Shown piece by piece: positions 25,693 to 33,262 of a stretch of 33,262 bases of DNA (positions are counted from its first letter, which is position 1; the number at the start of each line of letters is the position of its first letter). The notes beneath the pieces are model-generated. The model ran no database searches and was not told the origin of the DNA. It worked only from the letters and a program-made list of their open reading frames with translations. Where the stretch lies: positions 1 to 33,262 of the forward strand of contig CACJVG010000008.1 in NCBI GenBank assembly GCA_902596785.1. The letters are read 5' to 3'. The position numbers were made by a program, and so were the translations under genes. This DNA comes from an uncultured Pelagibacteraceae bacterium (lineage in GTDB: Bacteria > Pseudomonadota > Alphaproteobacteria > Pelagibacterales > Pelagibacteraceae).

Positions 25693-26040
25693 TTATTTTT
25701 GAAGTTTCTTCCAGTTGGTATTTTTTAATAAAACTCTAAGATCGTAAGAATTTTTTAGTATTTTACCACTTGTATCAGTAATCAAATATTTAAGATTTTT
25801 ACTTTTAGGCCTAAAATTTTTGCAAATTTTATAAAGGGCATTTTCAGTAGCATTTCTAAAAACACTAAACCCCACTTGTTTACTTGAAATACTTAAACCG
25901 TAATCTTTCCAAGAACCTTCAGAAACCATCTTGGCATATAAGTCTAATATAGTTTTTAGCTCATCTTTTTCAAAAAAATGTTTTTCTTCTATTTTATTAT
26001 GTGGATTATTTACTACTAATTTTAAATTACTACGCATCAA
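25693..26040 (-). CDS. DUF2794 family protein
   Basis: A 115-residue soluble protein. It matches the alphaproteobacterial DUF2794 pattern: FFEKDELKTILDLYAKMV, WKDYGLSI, FSVFRNATENALYKICK and the end LRVLLKNTNWKKL. Function unknown. The start overlaps the yciB 3' end by 11 nt on the same strand. Confidence 0.87.
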   Translation of the reverse strand: MMRSNLKLVVNNPHNKIEEKHFFEKDELKTILDLYAKMVSEGSWKDYGLSISSKQVGFSVFRNATENALYKICKNFRPKSKNLKYLITDTSGKILKNSYDLRVLLKNTNWKKLQK

Positions 26041-26584
26041 TCTTATGTTTATTAATTAATGGTACCTGAAACCCTGTAAATATTATTGTTATTGGAAGCA
26101 TTCCCCATACTTTAAAATTAACCCAAAATTCTTCTGTTTGAGTTCTCCAAACAATTTCATTTAATAAAGCAAGACCAAAGAAAAAATACATCCATCGTTT
26201 ATTAAGAATTTCCCAACCAATATCAGTTAGAGGAATAGATTTACCCATAATTTTTTTAAGAATAGGTTCATTGGTAAAATATTTCCCAAAAAATAACGCA
26301 AGAGCAAACATAATGTTAATGATAGTTGGTTTAACGTAAATAAATATAGGATCATTAAAGTAGATTGTTAATCCACCAAAAAAGGTAATTAAAATTCCAC
26401 TTACCAAAGGCATTGGAGGAATTTTTTTTTCAAAAAACCAAACTACTGCTAATGCAACTAAAGTTGCAACTATTAGTGGAGGTATTGCTACAGATAAATT
26501 TTTACCACTATTGTAATAATAGAAAAAAAATATTGCTAAAGGACCGAAATCAGTAACAAATTTTAAAAAAGATTTATTCACCAA
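26030..26584 (-). CDS. yciB: Inner membrane protein YciB (septation protein A / IspZ family)
   Basis: A 184-residue protein with five membrane helices. It has the YciB features FVTDFGPLAIFFFYYYNSGKN near the start in two parts, KPTIINIMFALALFFGK, GWEILNKRWMYFFFGLALLNE and WVNFKVWGMLPITIIFT. It is linked to cell-envelope synthesis and division in enterobacteria. It is transcribed divergently from hspQ, with 84 nt between starts. Confidence 0.95.
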   Translation of the reverse strand: MVNKSFLKFVTDFGPLAIFFFYYYNSGKNLSVAIPPLIVATLVALAVVWFFEKKIPPMPLVSGILITFFGGLTIYFNDPIFIYVKPTIINIMFALALFFGKYFTNEPILKKIMGKSIPLTDIGWEILNKRWMYFFFGLALLNEIVWRTQTEEFWVNFKVWGMLPITIIFTGFQVPLINKHKIDA

Positions 26585-26668
26585 AAAGATATTAACATAT
26601 TTGCCACATCACAAAACATTTATATTTTAAGCATTGATTTTTATTTCTAAATACCCATACTAAGACCA

Positions 26669-26989
26669 ATGCCAGTTCAAAAAGCCAAATTTTCAATTGG
26701 AGATATCGTAAAGCATAAACACTTTGAATTTAGAGGTGTGATTTATGATGTTGATTTTGAATTTAACAATTCTGAAGAATGGTATCAGTCTATTCCAAAA
26801 AACGTGAGACCAAGAAAAGATCAACCATTTTATCACCTATTAGCAGAAAATGATGAGATAACTTATGAAGCTTATGTTTCCGAGCAAAACTTGCTGATGG
26901 ATGACTCTGATGAACCAATAAAACACCCTTTAATTGAAGAGATTTTTTCAGGAAAAAAAGGTTCTAGTTATTTCAAGCTTTCTAATTAA
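26669..26989 (+). CDS. hspQ: Heat shock protein HspQ (YccV family)
   Basis: A 106-residue protein with the hemimethylated-DNA-binding/YccV fold: FSIGDIVKHKHFEFRGVIYDVDFEF, split around residue 20, then QPFYHLLAE and YVSEQNLL. In E. coli HspQ binds hemimethylated DNA and acts as an adaptor and stimulator of Lon protease. I see no clear heat-shock promoter in the 84-nt upstream gap. A 181-nt gene-free stretch follows. Confidence 0.94.
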   Translation: MPVQKAKFSIGDIVKHKHFEFRGVIYDVDFEFNNSEEWYQSIPKNVRPRKDQPFYHLLAENDEITYEAYVSEQNLLMDDSDEPIKHPLIEEIFSGKKGSSYFKLSN

Positions 26990-27041
26990 GGCAACCATCA
27001 TTCAACCACATTTAGCTCAAATCTAGGCCATACAAATTAGC

Positions 27042-27047
27042 TATATT
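27042..27047 (+). promoter_or_regulatory. Possible -10 box upstream of the ccm leader hairpin
   Basis: TATATT at 27042-27047 would place a start of transcription near 27054, directly before the hairpin at 27057-27122. No good -35 element is visible at standard distance, so this is tentative. Confidence 0.3.
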
Positions 27048-27056
27048 TTTAGTATC

Positions 27057-27122
27057 TTCTGGTCAAGAGTGTTAAACGTTAATTTCAATCTTATTATCTC
27101 CCCTCTGCATTCTTGATCAGAA
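27057..27122 (+). ncRNA. Long RNA hairpin between hspQ and ccmC (leader or small RNA)
   Basis: In the gene-free stretch 26990-27170, the arms 27057-27072 (TTCTGGTCAAGAGTGT) and 27107-27122 (GCATTCTTGATCAGAA) pair over 16 positions without mismatch if three G-U pairs are allowed; 12 of 12 outer positions pair, with one G-U. The 34-nt loop contains the pyrimidine-rich CTCCCCTCT, complementary to a purine-rich ribosome-binding sequence. It could be the 5' leader of the ccm operon or a separate small RNA. No intrinsic terminator follows the hairpin. I cannot assign it to a known RNA family. Confidence 0.45.
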
Positions 27123-27170
27123 AACTATTTCATAATAGAAATCACCAAAAAAAAAATTCTAAATTAAAAT

Positions 27171-27878
27171 ATGTTTAAACTTTTTGAACCTAACAAGATT
27201 TTCAAAATTACTTCAAAAGCACCTAAGTACGTTTTATTTTTGTTTATTGTTGTATTAAGTGTTGGTTTAGTTGAAGCACTAGTAATATCTCCTGAAGATT
27301 ACAAACAAAGTGATGCGGTTAGGATTATGTATGTTCACGTTCCTGCTGCTTGGATTTCACTTGGAATATTTTCTTCTATAACTTTCTTATCTATTTGTGG
27401 ATTTGTATTTAGAAACAAAAACTTTTTTTTAATTTCTAAAAGTTTAGCTCCTTCGGGATTTGTTTTTAATATTATAGCTTTAGTTACAGGATCAATTTGG
27501 GGAAAACCAACTTGGGGAACATGGTGGGCTTGGGATGCAAGAATTACTTCAATGCTAATATTAGCTTTGTTCTATGCAATGTATTTAATTGTATGGAGAA
27601 TTTATGATAAGGAAGAAAAAGTCTATAAGATTTCAACTTTTATAACTATCTTAGGAATTATTAATGTTCCAATTATAAAGTACTCAGTTGATTGGTGGAA
27701 TACACTCCATCAGCCTGCATCTATTAATATTTTGTCAAAAAGTTCAATTCATTCATCAATGCTTTACCCATTATTGATAATGACTGCGGCATTTGCTCTT
27801 TTTTCATTGTTAATTTTCTTAATGAAATATAATACAGAACTGATAAAAATTAAAAATAAAGGCTTAGATAGATTATGA
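27171..27878 (+). CDS. ccmC: Heme exporter/heme-handling protein CcmC
   Basis: A 235-residue membrane protein with six helices that passes heme to CcmE in System I cytochrome c maturation. The periplasmic tryptophan-rich WWD segment is TWGTWWAWDARIT (114-126). The two flanking heme-ligand histidines are H56 (YVHVPAAW) and H180 (NTLHQPAS), close to the E. coli positions. First gene of a ccmCDEFGH run; ccmD overlaps by 4 nt. ccmA and ccmB, which form the ABC transporter part, are not in this window. Confidence 0.97.
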   Translation: MFKLFEPNKIFKITSKAPKYVLFLFIVVLSVGLVEALVISPEDYKQSDAVRIMYVHVPAAWISLGIFSSITFLSICGFVFRNKNFFLISKSLAPSGFVFNIIALVTGSIWGKPTWGTWWAWDARITSMLILALFYAMYLIVWRIYDKEEKVYKISTFITILGIINVPIIKYSVDWWNTLHQPASINILSKSSIHSSMLYPLLIMTAAFALFSLLIFLMKYNTELIKIKNKGLDRL

Positions 27879-28102
27879 TAAATGAATTACTTTTTATGAA
27901 TGGATATGCAGTGTACGTGTTGTCTGCTTTTAGCTTTACCTTATTAAGTTTCCTAGGTTTATATTTGGTAACTAAAATGCAATTTGTTAAAGAACAAAAC
28001 AAATTTGTTGCTAAATTTGGGTCACTTACTACTGAGCAAGCTAATTCTGCAAAATCACAAAGAATAAATAAAGAAATTTTAGCAAACGTAACAAATAATT
28101 AA
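27875..28102 (+). CDS. ccmD: Cytochrome c maturation protein CcmD
   Basis: A 75-residue protein with one membrane helix (about 10-30) and a charged C-terminal tail. [18 protein letters not shown] at the N-terminus resembles the CcmD pattern of an aromatic/Gly start before the helix. CcmD helps release holo-CcmE from CcmABC. It is longer than many CcmD proteins, with a polar tail of about 45 residues. ATGA overlap with ccmC and 10 nt to ccmE. Confidence 0.88.
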   Translation: MINELLFMNGYAVYVLSAFSFTLLSFLGLYLVTKMQFVKEQNKFVAKFGSLTTEQANSAKSQRINKEILANVTNN

Positions 28103-28112
28103 CTTTCAAACC

Positions 28113-28532
28113 ATGTATGGTCGAAAAGTTAAACTAAGATTTTTGTTTGTAGTAATAATTTTAATCACTTTAATATTAACAACATTTTTGATTTTAAGAT
28201 CATTAGAGGAAAATGTTGTATATTTTCAATCTCCTTCTGAAATAAAATCACTTTCTGAAATAGGTAAAAGCAAAATAAGAGTTGGAGGAATGGTTAAAAA
28301 AAACTCTATTTCCATAAGTTCAAATGAAGTTAATTTTATAATTACCGACTTTAAAAATGAAATAAATGTTACTTATTCGGGTGCAGTACCAAATTTATTT
28401 GCTGAAGGAAAAGGGGTTGTTGCAGAAGGTTTTTTGAAAGATAGAAACTTTTTCTCTGCAACAAAAATTTTAGCTAAGCACGATGAAAATTATATGCCAC
28501 CGGAAGTAAAAGAAGCATTAGGAGAAAAATAA
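28113..28532 (+). CDS. ccmE: Periplasmic heme chaperone CcmE
   Basis: A 139-residue protein with an N-terminal membrane anchor (about 10-28) and a periplasmic OB-fold. The heme-attaching motif HxxxY is H123 to Y127 in [13 protein letters not shown], which is the classic His-type chaperone rather than the Cys-type variant. [12 protein letters not shown] and [19 protein letters not shown] (in two parts) are also diagnostic. It lies one base before the ccmF start. Confidence 0.97.
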   Translation: MYGRKVKLRFLFVVIILITLILTTFLILRSLEENVVYFQSPSEIKSLSEIGKSKIRVGGMVKKNSISISSNEVNFIITDFKNEINVTYSGAVPNLFAEGKGVVAEGFLKDRNFFSATKILAKHDENYMPPEVKEALGEK

Positions 28533-28533
28533 A

Positions 28534-30408
28534 TTGATCTATAGTCTTATTGGATATTATTCATTGATAATAGGATTAATTATTGGATTATCATTATTTT
28601 ATCTTTCATATAAAAATTTTAATAATTCAATCATATTAGATAACAAAATATTATCATTTACATTTTTACAATTATTTTTTGTTGTTATTAGTTTTTTGTG
28701 TTTGATTTTTTCTTTTGTTATTTCGGATTTTAGTAATGAGACAGTATTTAATAATTCTCACACTACTAAACCATTATTTTACAAAATAAGCGGAACCTGG
28801 GGCAATCATGAAGGTAGTTTATTATTATGGTTGCTTGTTTTAACGTTATTTATTTTCTTATTTTTAGTTAGGACTAAAAATCAACCAGTAAAATACAAAA
28901 TTTTAACTCTAGTTTTTCAACAAATAATAATAGTTGGATTCTTTTTATTTTTAATCAAAACATCAAATCCATTTAATTATATTTTTCCAATACCCACTGA
29001 AGGTCTTGGATTAAACCCAATTTTACAAGACCCCGCTTTAGCAATTCATCCACCTGTTTTATATTTAGGCTATGTTGGTTCTTCAATTATTTTTTCATCT
29101 GTTTTGGCAGCAACAAGTTTAAAAATTATTTCTACTAGTTGGGCATCACATATAAAAAAATGGATCTTAATTTCATGGATATTTTTAACTTTAGGAATCT
29201 TGCTTGGATCAATTTGGGCTTATTACGAATTGGGCTGGGGAGGTTTTTGGTTTTGGGATCCAGTTGAGAATGTTTCTCTAATGCCGTGGCTTGCATTAAC
29301 CACTCTTTTACATTGTATTTTAGTATTAGAAAAAAAGTCTATTTTAACTTCATGGGTAATAATTCTTTCTATTGCAACATTTACATTAAGTATGTGTGGA
29401 ACATTTTTAGTAAGATCAGGAATATTAAATTCAGTTCATACATTTGCTAATGATCCTGAAAGGGGTTTATTTATTCTTGTTTTTTTATTCATTTTGATTT
29501 TTTTATCTATTTTAATATTTTTCTTTTTTCATAAAGATAATGACAGAAAATCTTATAGTTTTTTTTGGTTGAGCAAAGAAACTTCAATATTAATTAATAA
29601 CTGGTTCATGATGTATTTTTTATCTGTTGTATTAATAGGTACCGTTTATCCAATTTTTTTAGATGTAATTTCTTCTCAAAAAATATCTGTCGGGCCACCA
29701 TTTTATCATAAATTGATAATTCCATTTTTAATTCCATTTTTACTTATGATGGCGATAGGTCCAAAATTAAAATGGATTAAATCTCAATTAGAAGATAAGG
29801 TTTATTTAATTTCTTTTTTAATTATCTCAATTTTATTAGCTTTTTTAGTATTAAAAAATTTTAATCAAAATATTTTAATAAATACAATTTTGATATCGAG
29901 TGCGCTTTATTTATTCTTTATTACCTTGAGAGATTTTTTTGTAAAAAAATATAAAAATATTTCACAAAATATTGCTCATTTTGGATTTAGTTTATTGATC
30001 CTAAGTATCTTGTTTAACAATATATTTGCAAGCGAAATTATAACAAATCTCAAGGTTGGTGAAACTTTTGAAAATTCGAAAACTAAGATAGTTTTTGAAA
30101 GTGTTGATCAGAAAAAAGAAAAAAATTATAATGCTATTATTGCGAATTTTTCTATAAGTAATTTAAATGGTGACGAGGATAGATTTTCGCCAGAGCTGAG
30201 AATTTATAATCAACCTGTCATTGCCACAAGTGAAGCTGATATTAAAACAACACTTATGTCAGATAAATTTATTGTAATTAATCTGGTTCAAAATCAAGAT
30301 TTTTTCAATGTAAGATACCAAGTTAAACCATTTATGTTATGGATCTGGTTATCAGTAATTCTAATATGTTTTGCTGGCATTGTTAGCTTTTTACAAAAAA
30401 GATCATGA
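28534..30408 (+). CDS. ccmF: Heme lyase component CcmF
   Basis: A 624-residue membrane protein that joins heme from CcmE to apocytochrome c. The WWD segment is WGGFWFWDPVENVSLMPW (235-252). Histidines at the expected positions are H172 (IHPPVLYLG), H260 (LLHCIL), H302 (SVHTFA) and H482 (IAHFGF). SGTWGNHEGSLLLW near 86-99 is also typical. The start is TTG at 28534, one base after the ccmE stop; the next residues MIYSLIGYY fit the family N-terminus. It overlaps ccmG by 4 nt. Confidence 0.97.
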   Translation: MIYSLIGYYSLIIGLIIGLSLFYLSYKNFNNSIILDNKILSFTFLQLFFVVISFLCLIFSFVISDFSNETVFNNSHTTKPLFYKISGTWGNHEGSLLLWLLVLTLFIFLFLVRTKNQPVKYKILTLVFQQIIIVGFFLFLIKTSNPFNYIFPIPTEGLGLNPILQDPALAIHPPVLYLGYVGSSIIFSSVLAATSLKIISTSWASHIKKWILISWIFLTLGILLGSIWAYYELGWGGFWFWDPVENVSLMPWLALTTLLHCILVLEKKSILTSWVIILSIATFTLSMCGTFLVRSGILNSVHTFANDPERGLFILVFLFILIFLSILIFFFFHKDNDRKSYSFFWLSKETSILINNWFMMYFLSVVLIGTVYPIFLDVISSQKISVGPPFYHKLIIPFLIPFLLMMAIGPKLKWIKSQLEDKVYLISFLIISILLAFLVLKNFNQNILINTILISSALYLFFITLRDFFVKKYKNISQNIAHFGFSLLILSILFNNIFASEIITNLKVGETFENSKTKIVFESVDQKKEKNYNAIIANFSISNLNGDEDRFSPELRIYNQPVIATSEADIKTTLMSDKFIVINLVQNQDFFNVRYQVKPFMLWIWLSVILICFAGIVSFLQKRS

Positions 30409-30923
30409 AAAATAAAATATTACCTTTTTCAGTTATTATTATTTTTGGAATAATATTTTTTATTTTTTATAAAGGTTTAGAAGACTCAAAAATATATATT
30501 CCAGATGTTAATACAAAAAAACAGATACCAGTGTTTAATACTAAAGAATTTTTTTCTGGTGAAAATGTGAAATCATCAAGTATCTTTGAGTTAGATAAGG
30601 TTTATTTATTAAATATTTGGTCATCTTGGTGTGTCCCATGTCGACAAGAGCATCCTATTTTGATGAATTTAAATTTAGAGAATAAATTAAATATTATTGG
30701 GATGAATTATAAAGATAATTTAAAAAATGCGGAAAATTTTTTAGAAGAACTAGGAAACCCTTATAAAGAAATATTTATTGATTTAGATGGTACAATTGCA
30801 ATTGAGTGGGGAGCATATGGGGTTCCTGAGTCATTTTTAATTTATAATAATGAAATTATTAAAAAATATATTGGACCTCTTAACCAAGAATTAGTTGATG
30901 AAATTAATTTATTGATAAAATGA
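30405..30923 (+). CDS. ccmG: Thiol:disulfide interchange protein CcmG/DsbE
   Basis: A 172-residue membrane-anchored thioredoxin-fold protein. An N-terminal helix (about 6-22) anchors it, and the active site is WSSWCVPCRQEHP with C76 and C79. YGVPESFLI supplies the cis-Pro. It reduces the apocytochrome/CcmH disulfide in the periplasm. WSSWCVPC, with Ser in place of the usual Ala/Thr, is a small variation. ATGA-type overlaps join it to ccmF and ccmH. Confidence 0.95.
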   Translation: MKNKILPFSVIIIFGIIFFIFYKGLEDSKIYIPDVNTKKQIPVFNTKEFFSGENVKSSSIFELDKVYLLNIWSSWCVPCRQEHPILMNLNLENKLNIIGMNYKDNLKNAENFLEELGNPYKEIFIDLDGTIAIEWGAYGVPESFLIYNNEIIKKYIGPLNQELVDEINLLIK

Positions 30924-31282
30924 AATATCTAAAATTTTTTTTAATTGTTATAATATTATTCCCTTTAAGTAGTATTAATGCTGAGGAGAACGATAAAAGA
31001 AATAAAATAACTAAAAATTTACGATGTCTTATATGTCAAGGTCAATCGGTCTACGATTCTGACTCTGAATTTGCAAACAGTTTAAAAATTGTAGTTGATA
31101 AAAAGCTTCAAGAAGGTCTTTCTGAAGATCAAATTTATGAATATTTTAAAACTAAATATGGAGAATGGATACTTTACGATCCTGGTTTAAATAAAAATAC
31201 ATATATTCTTTGGTTATTGCCGATATTGATATTTTTAATCGGAGGTGCAATAATCTATAAAAGCTTTATAGTTAAAAAATAA
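30920..31282 (+). CDS. ccmH: Cytochrome c maturation protein CcmH (CcmL-type)
   Basis: A 120-residue protein with a signal peptide (about 1-21), a three-helix redox domain with LRCLICQGQS (C36, C39), and a C-terminal membrane helix (about 97-116). It binds and keeps reduced the CXXCH motif of apocytochromes. It is the short form without the TPR part, so a separate CcmI would be expected elsewhere; none is seen here. Four-base overlap with ccmG. Confidence 0.95.
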   Translation: MKYLKFFLIVIILFPLSSINAEENDKRNKITKNLRCLICQGQSVYDSDSEFANSLKIVVDKKLQEGLSEDQIYEYFKTKYGEWILYDPGLNKNTYILWLLPILIFLIGGAIIYKSFIVKK

Positions 31283-31293
31283 ATTAATTAGTG

Positions 31294-31806
31294 ATGAATT
31301 TAAATAAATTTTTAATTAATCTGTTAATGATCACATTTGCATTTTCTTCGATTGCTGAGGAAAAAGTTTTAAAAGATCAAAATACAGAATTTAGTCTTTA
31401 CACAGGAATGTTTGACTTTAGCGATGATGGAAAAAGATCAACTTTAGTTGGTTTTCAACATCAAAATGAAAATCTAAATAGAGATACTTTTTTAGGTAAT
31501 CTTTCACCGATTACAGGCGCATTAATAACAGCTGACAGTGCAGGATATATATATACAGGTGTTCAGGCTCAATATAAGTTAGGAGTATTAAATTTTACTC
31601 CAAGCTTTACTCCAGGATTATATTTTGAGGGTGATGGTAAAGATCTGGGTCATTTAATTGAATTCAAAAGTGAATTACAAATTTCACTAGATCTATCTAG
31701 ATCAAGTGAATTAGGATTTTCTTATAATCATATATCTAATGCTAGTCTAGGAGATAAAAATCCTGGGGCAAATAGTTATATGTTTAATTTCTTTAAAAGC
31801 TTTTAA
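31294..31806 (+). CDS. PagL-like acyloxyacyl hydrolase family outer-membrane protein
   Basis: A protein of about 170 residues with a signal peptide ending near residue 22 and a beta-rich remainder ending in Phe (FFKSF), as expected for an outer-membrane barrel. The C-terminal FSYNHISNASLGDKNPGANS matches the lipid A 3-O-deacylase PagL pattern, with catalytic His (H147) and Ser (S149), numbering from the GTG. The third catalytic residue, a Glu 14 positions after the His in Pseudomonas PagL, is Asn here. A GTG codon sits directly before the ATG at 31294; either could start it. Follows ccmH by about 10 nt. Confidence 0.8.
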   Translation: MNLNKFLINLLMITFAFSSIAEEKVLKDQNTEFSLYTGMFDFSDDGKRSTLVGFQHQNENLNRDTFLGNLSPITGALITADSAGYIYTGVQAQYKLGVLNFTPSFTPGLYFEGDGKDLGHLIEFKSELQISLDLSRSSELGFSYNHISNASLGDKNPGANSYMFNFFKSF

Positions 31807-31818
31807 TAGACACTCATC

Positions 31819-32970
31819 ATGAACATTAAAGATTGTTATAATTTTGAAGATTTTAGAAAATTAGCTAAAAAAAAATTACCAGCTCCTATTTTTCATTATA
31901 TTGATGGTGGAGCAGATGACGAAGTCACTTTAAATAGAAATACAGATGCTTTTAATGATTGTGATTTAGTTCCTAATATTCTTAATAGTGTTGGTGAGCC
32001 AGATTTATCTACCACTGTTTTTGGTAGAAAAATCAGTATGCCGTTATTTTTATCTCCTACAGCAATGCAAAGTTTGTATGACCCTGAGGGTGATAAAGCT
32101 TCCGCAAGAGCTGCAGAGAAGTTTGATACAATTTATAGCATGTCCACAATGGCATCTTTTTCAATTGAAGAAGTTGCTAATGTTTCTAGTGGGCCAAAAC
32201 TTTTTCAACTTTATATTCATAAAGATAAATCAATTACTGATGATTTGATTGAAAGATGCAGTAGAGCAAATTTTGATGGAATGTGCATTACTGTAGATAC
32301 GCTAGTTGCTGGAAACCGAGAAAGAGATCATAGAACAGGTTTTACTACACCGCCTAAATTTACTTTGGACAGTTTATTGAGTTTTGCGATGAGACCTGGA
32401 TGGGTTTTCAAATACTTTACTAATAAAAAATTTGAATTAGCAAACATCAAAAATAAAACTGATAAAGGTACTAATATTGCAAAATCAGTTATGGATTATA
32501 TTAATGAACAGTATGATCCTGCAATGAATTGGAAAGATGCAGAATACTGTATAAAAAAATGGAACAAGCCTATGGCACTTAAAGGTGTAATGTCAGTTGA
32601 AGATGCTAAAAGAGCAATTGATATTGGTTGTACAGCAATTATGATCTCAAATCATGGAGGAAGACAACTTGATGGATCAAGATCTCCATTTGATCAAGTT
32701 AAAGCAATTTCGGATGCAGTTGGTGACAAATTAGAAATTATTCTTGATGGCGGTGTTAGAAGAGGAACACATGTTCTTAAAGCTTTAGCCGCAGGAGCAA
32801 CAGCATGTAGTTTTGGAAAAGCATTTCTTTTTAGTTTAGGTGCAGGCGGACAAAAAGGTGTTGAAAGACTTTTAGAAAACATGCAAAAAGAAATTAGAAG
32901 AAATATGATTTTAATGGGCTGTAAGTCTGTTAAAGACCTTGATGCGTCAAAAATAATATATAGAGACTAA
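31819..32970 (+). CDS. FMN-dependent alpha-hydroxy-acid dehydrogenase/oxidase (LldD-like)
   Basis: A 383-residue TIM-barrel flavoprotein. By comparison with glycolate oxidase, the active-site residues are Y27 (FHYIDGGADDE), Y132 (QLYIH), D160 (TVDT), K255 (ALKGV), H279 and R282 (SNHGGRQLDGS). The FMN phosphate segment is ILDGGVRRGTHVLKAL. It oxidises L-lactate, glycolate or a similar 2-hydroxy acid. An insertion at about 180-215 is typical of LldD-type membrane-linked enzymes, which would pass electrons to the respiratory chain. Start ATG is 12 nt after the PagL-like stop. Confidence 0.93.
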   Translation: MNIKDCYNFEDFRKLAKKKLPAPIFHYIDGGADDEVTLNRNTDAFNDCDLVPNILNSVGEPDLSTTVFGRKISMPLFLSPTAMQSLYDPEGDKASARAAEKFDTIYSMSTMASFSIEEVANVSSGPKLFQLYIHKDKSITDDLIERCSRANFDGMCITVDTLVAGNRERDHRTGFTTPPKFTLDSLLSFAMRPGWVFKYFTNKKFELANIKNKTDKGTNIAKSVMDYINEQYDPAMNWKDAEYCIKKWNKPMALKGVMSVEDAKRAIDIGCTAIMISNHGGRQLDGSRSPFDQVKAISDAVGDKLEIILDGGVRRGTHVLKALAAGATACSFGKAFLFSLGAGGQKGVERLLENMQKEIRRNMILMGCKSVKDLDASKIIYRD

Positions 32971-33012
32971 AATCTAAGAATTTTAAGCATTTATTTGATA
33001 AATTAAACTTTT

Positions 33013-33052
33013 AAACTAAATAGACAAAAAACTAATTTTCGTTTAGTTTGTC
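33013..33052 (+). terminator. Possible terminator with two competing stems after the hydroxy-acid dehydrogenase gene
   Basis: GACAAAAAACTAA (33023-33035) and TTTAGTTTGTC (33042-33052) can form a stem (CTAA/TTAG, AAA/TTT, GAC/GTC with a three-A bulge), followed by the T-rich GATTTTAATTTTTT. The upstream AAACTAAA (33013-33020) can instead pair perfectly with TTTAGTTT (33042-33049). The stems are AT-rich and weak, so this is tentative. Confidence 0.4.
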
Positions 33053-33073
33053 GATTTTAATTTTTTAATTATT

Positions 33074-33262
33074 ATGGAACTCGCAAAATCTTTAAATAGG
33101 CTTGGAACTGAAAGCGCTTTTTCTGTTTTAGCTGAGGCAAAAAAACTTGAAGCACAAGGTAAACCCATGATTCACTTAGGTCTAGGTCAACCTGATTTCA
33201 AAACTCCAAAGCACGTTGTCGAAGCAGCAAAAAAAGCTTTAGATGATGGTCATCACGGATAT
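33074..33262 (+). CDS. Partial CDS: class I/II PLP-dependent aminotransferase N-terminus
   Basis: Sixty-three codons from the ATG at 33074 to the right edge. It begins MELAKSLNRLGTESAFSVLA and contains IHLGLGQPDFKTPKHV followed by a helix ending DDGHHGY. This is the N-terminal arm and substrate-loop region of subgroup I aminotransferases (aspartate/aromatic/alanine types). The lysine and PLP-binding parts are outside the window, so specificity cannot be called. Confidence 0.9.
   Translation, partial: MELAKSLNRLGTESAFSVLAEAKKLEAQGKPMIHLGLGQPDFKTPKHVVEAAKKALDDGHHGY

Noticed and set aside
27971-28112. Possibility that the ccmD tail is a frameshifted fusion because the protein is long
   Set aside because: The frame is continuous, the composition is uniform, and ccmE begins with its own start 10 nt later.
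31988-32248. Plus-strand open frame inside the hydroxy-acid dehydrogenase gene
   Set aside because: Lies wholly within a well-conserved gene in another frame and shows no recognisable domain.
1-33262. CRISPR arrays, insertion sequences, phage genes, tRNA or rRNA genes
   Set aside because: I looked for direct repeats with spacers, transposase motifs, terminal repeats and tRNA-like cloverleaf segments in the gaps and found none; nearly all the sequence is protein coding.

Overview
The window looks like a chromosomal segment of a SAR11-type marine alphaproteobacterium (Candidatus Pelagibacter or a close relative). This is inferred from the very low GC content, near-absence of intergenic space, genes joined by 1-26 nt overlaps, lysine/asparagine/isoleucine-rich proteins, and an alphaproteobacterial gene set (IalB, DUF2794, HspQ, YciB, System I cytochrome c maturation). 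I see no tRNA, rRNA, CRISPR array, insertion sequence or phage gene. No gene-free stretch exceeds 300 bases; the longest are 26990-27170 and 3360-3494.

Layout. 1-1219 (minus): start of a probable heparinase-like gene, rpe and a YggT-like membrane protein. 1252-6211: a sodium:solute symporter (small and large subunit, minus strand, with the only GC-rich terminator hairpin of the window), a divergent conserved hypothetical gene, and acetyl-CoA synthetase with a highly basic N-terminal tail; together these suggest uptake and activation of acetate or another short organic acid. 6227-7713 (minus): EVE-domain protein and tsaD. 7768-14734 (plus): ten co-directional genes: hemC, hemD, an MscS channel, YggT, folD, two small membrane proteins, a fluoroacetate/haloacetate-dehalogenase-type hydrolase, a TauD-like dioxygenase and an AEC transporter. 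14729-16808 (minus): a metallo-beta-lactamase-fold hydrolase and an exported sugar-dehydrogenase-type beta-propeller protein.

16783-21218 is the most interesting block, a light/DNA-repair island. It holds an SDR protein without the catalytic Tyr, a photolyase/cryptochrome of the iron-sulfur lineage lacking two of the four cluster cysteines, a 42-residue DUF2256 zinc-ribbon-like protein, a class I glutamine amidotransferase, a small membrane protein, and a second photolyase-like protein. In the latter the FAD domain comes first and an alpha/beta domain follows, the reverse of the usual order.

21225-24849 (minus): PsiE-like and unknown membrane proteins, argG, an IalB-family secreted protein and a Tas-like aldo-keto reductase. 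24929-26989: Bax-inhibitor-1 protein, DUF2794, YciB and HspQ. 27171-31282 is a ccmCDEFGH operon, preceded by a 16-bp RNA hairpin that may lie in its leader or in a small RNA. It is followed by a PagL-like outer-membrane protein, an FMN-dependent alpha-hydroxy-acid dehydrogenase, and the start of a class I/II aminotransferase cut by the window end.

At all four convergent gene junctions the stop codons overlap or lie 2 bp apart, so there is no room for intrinsic terminators between them.
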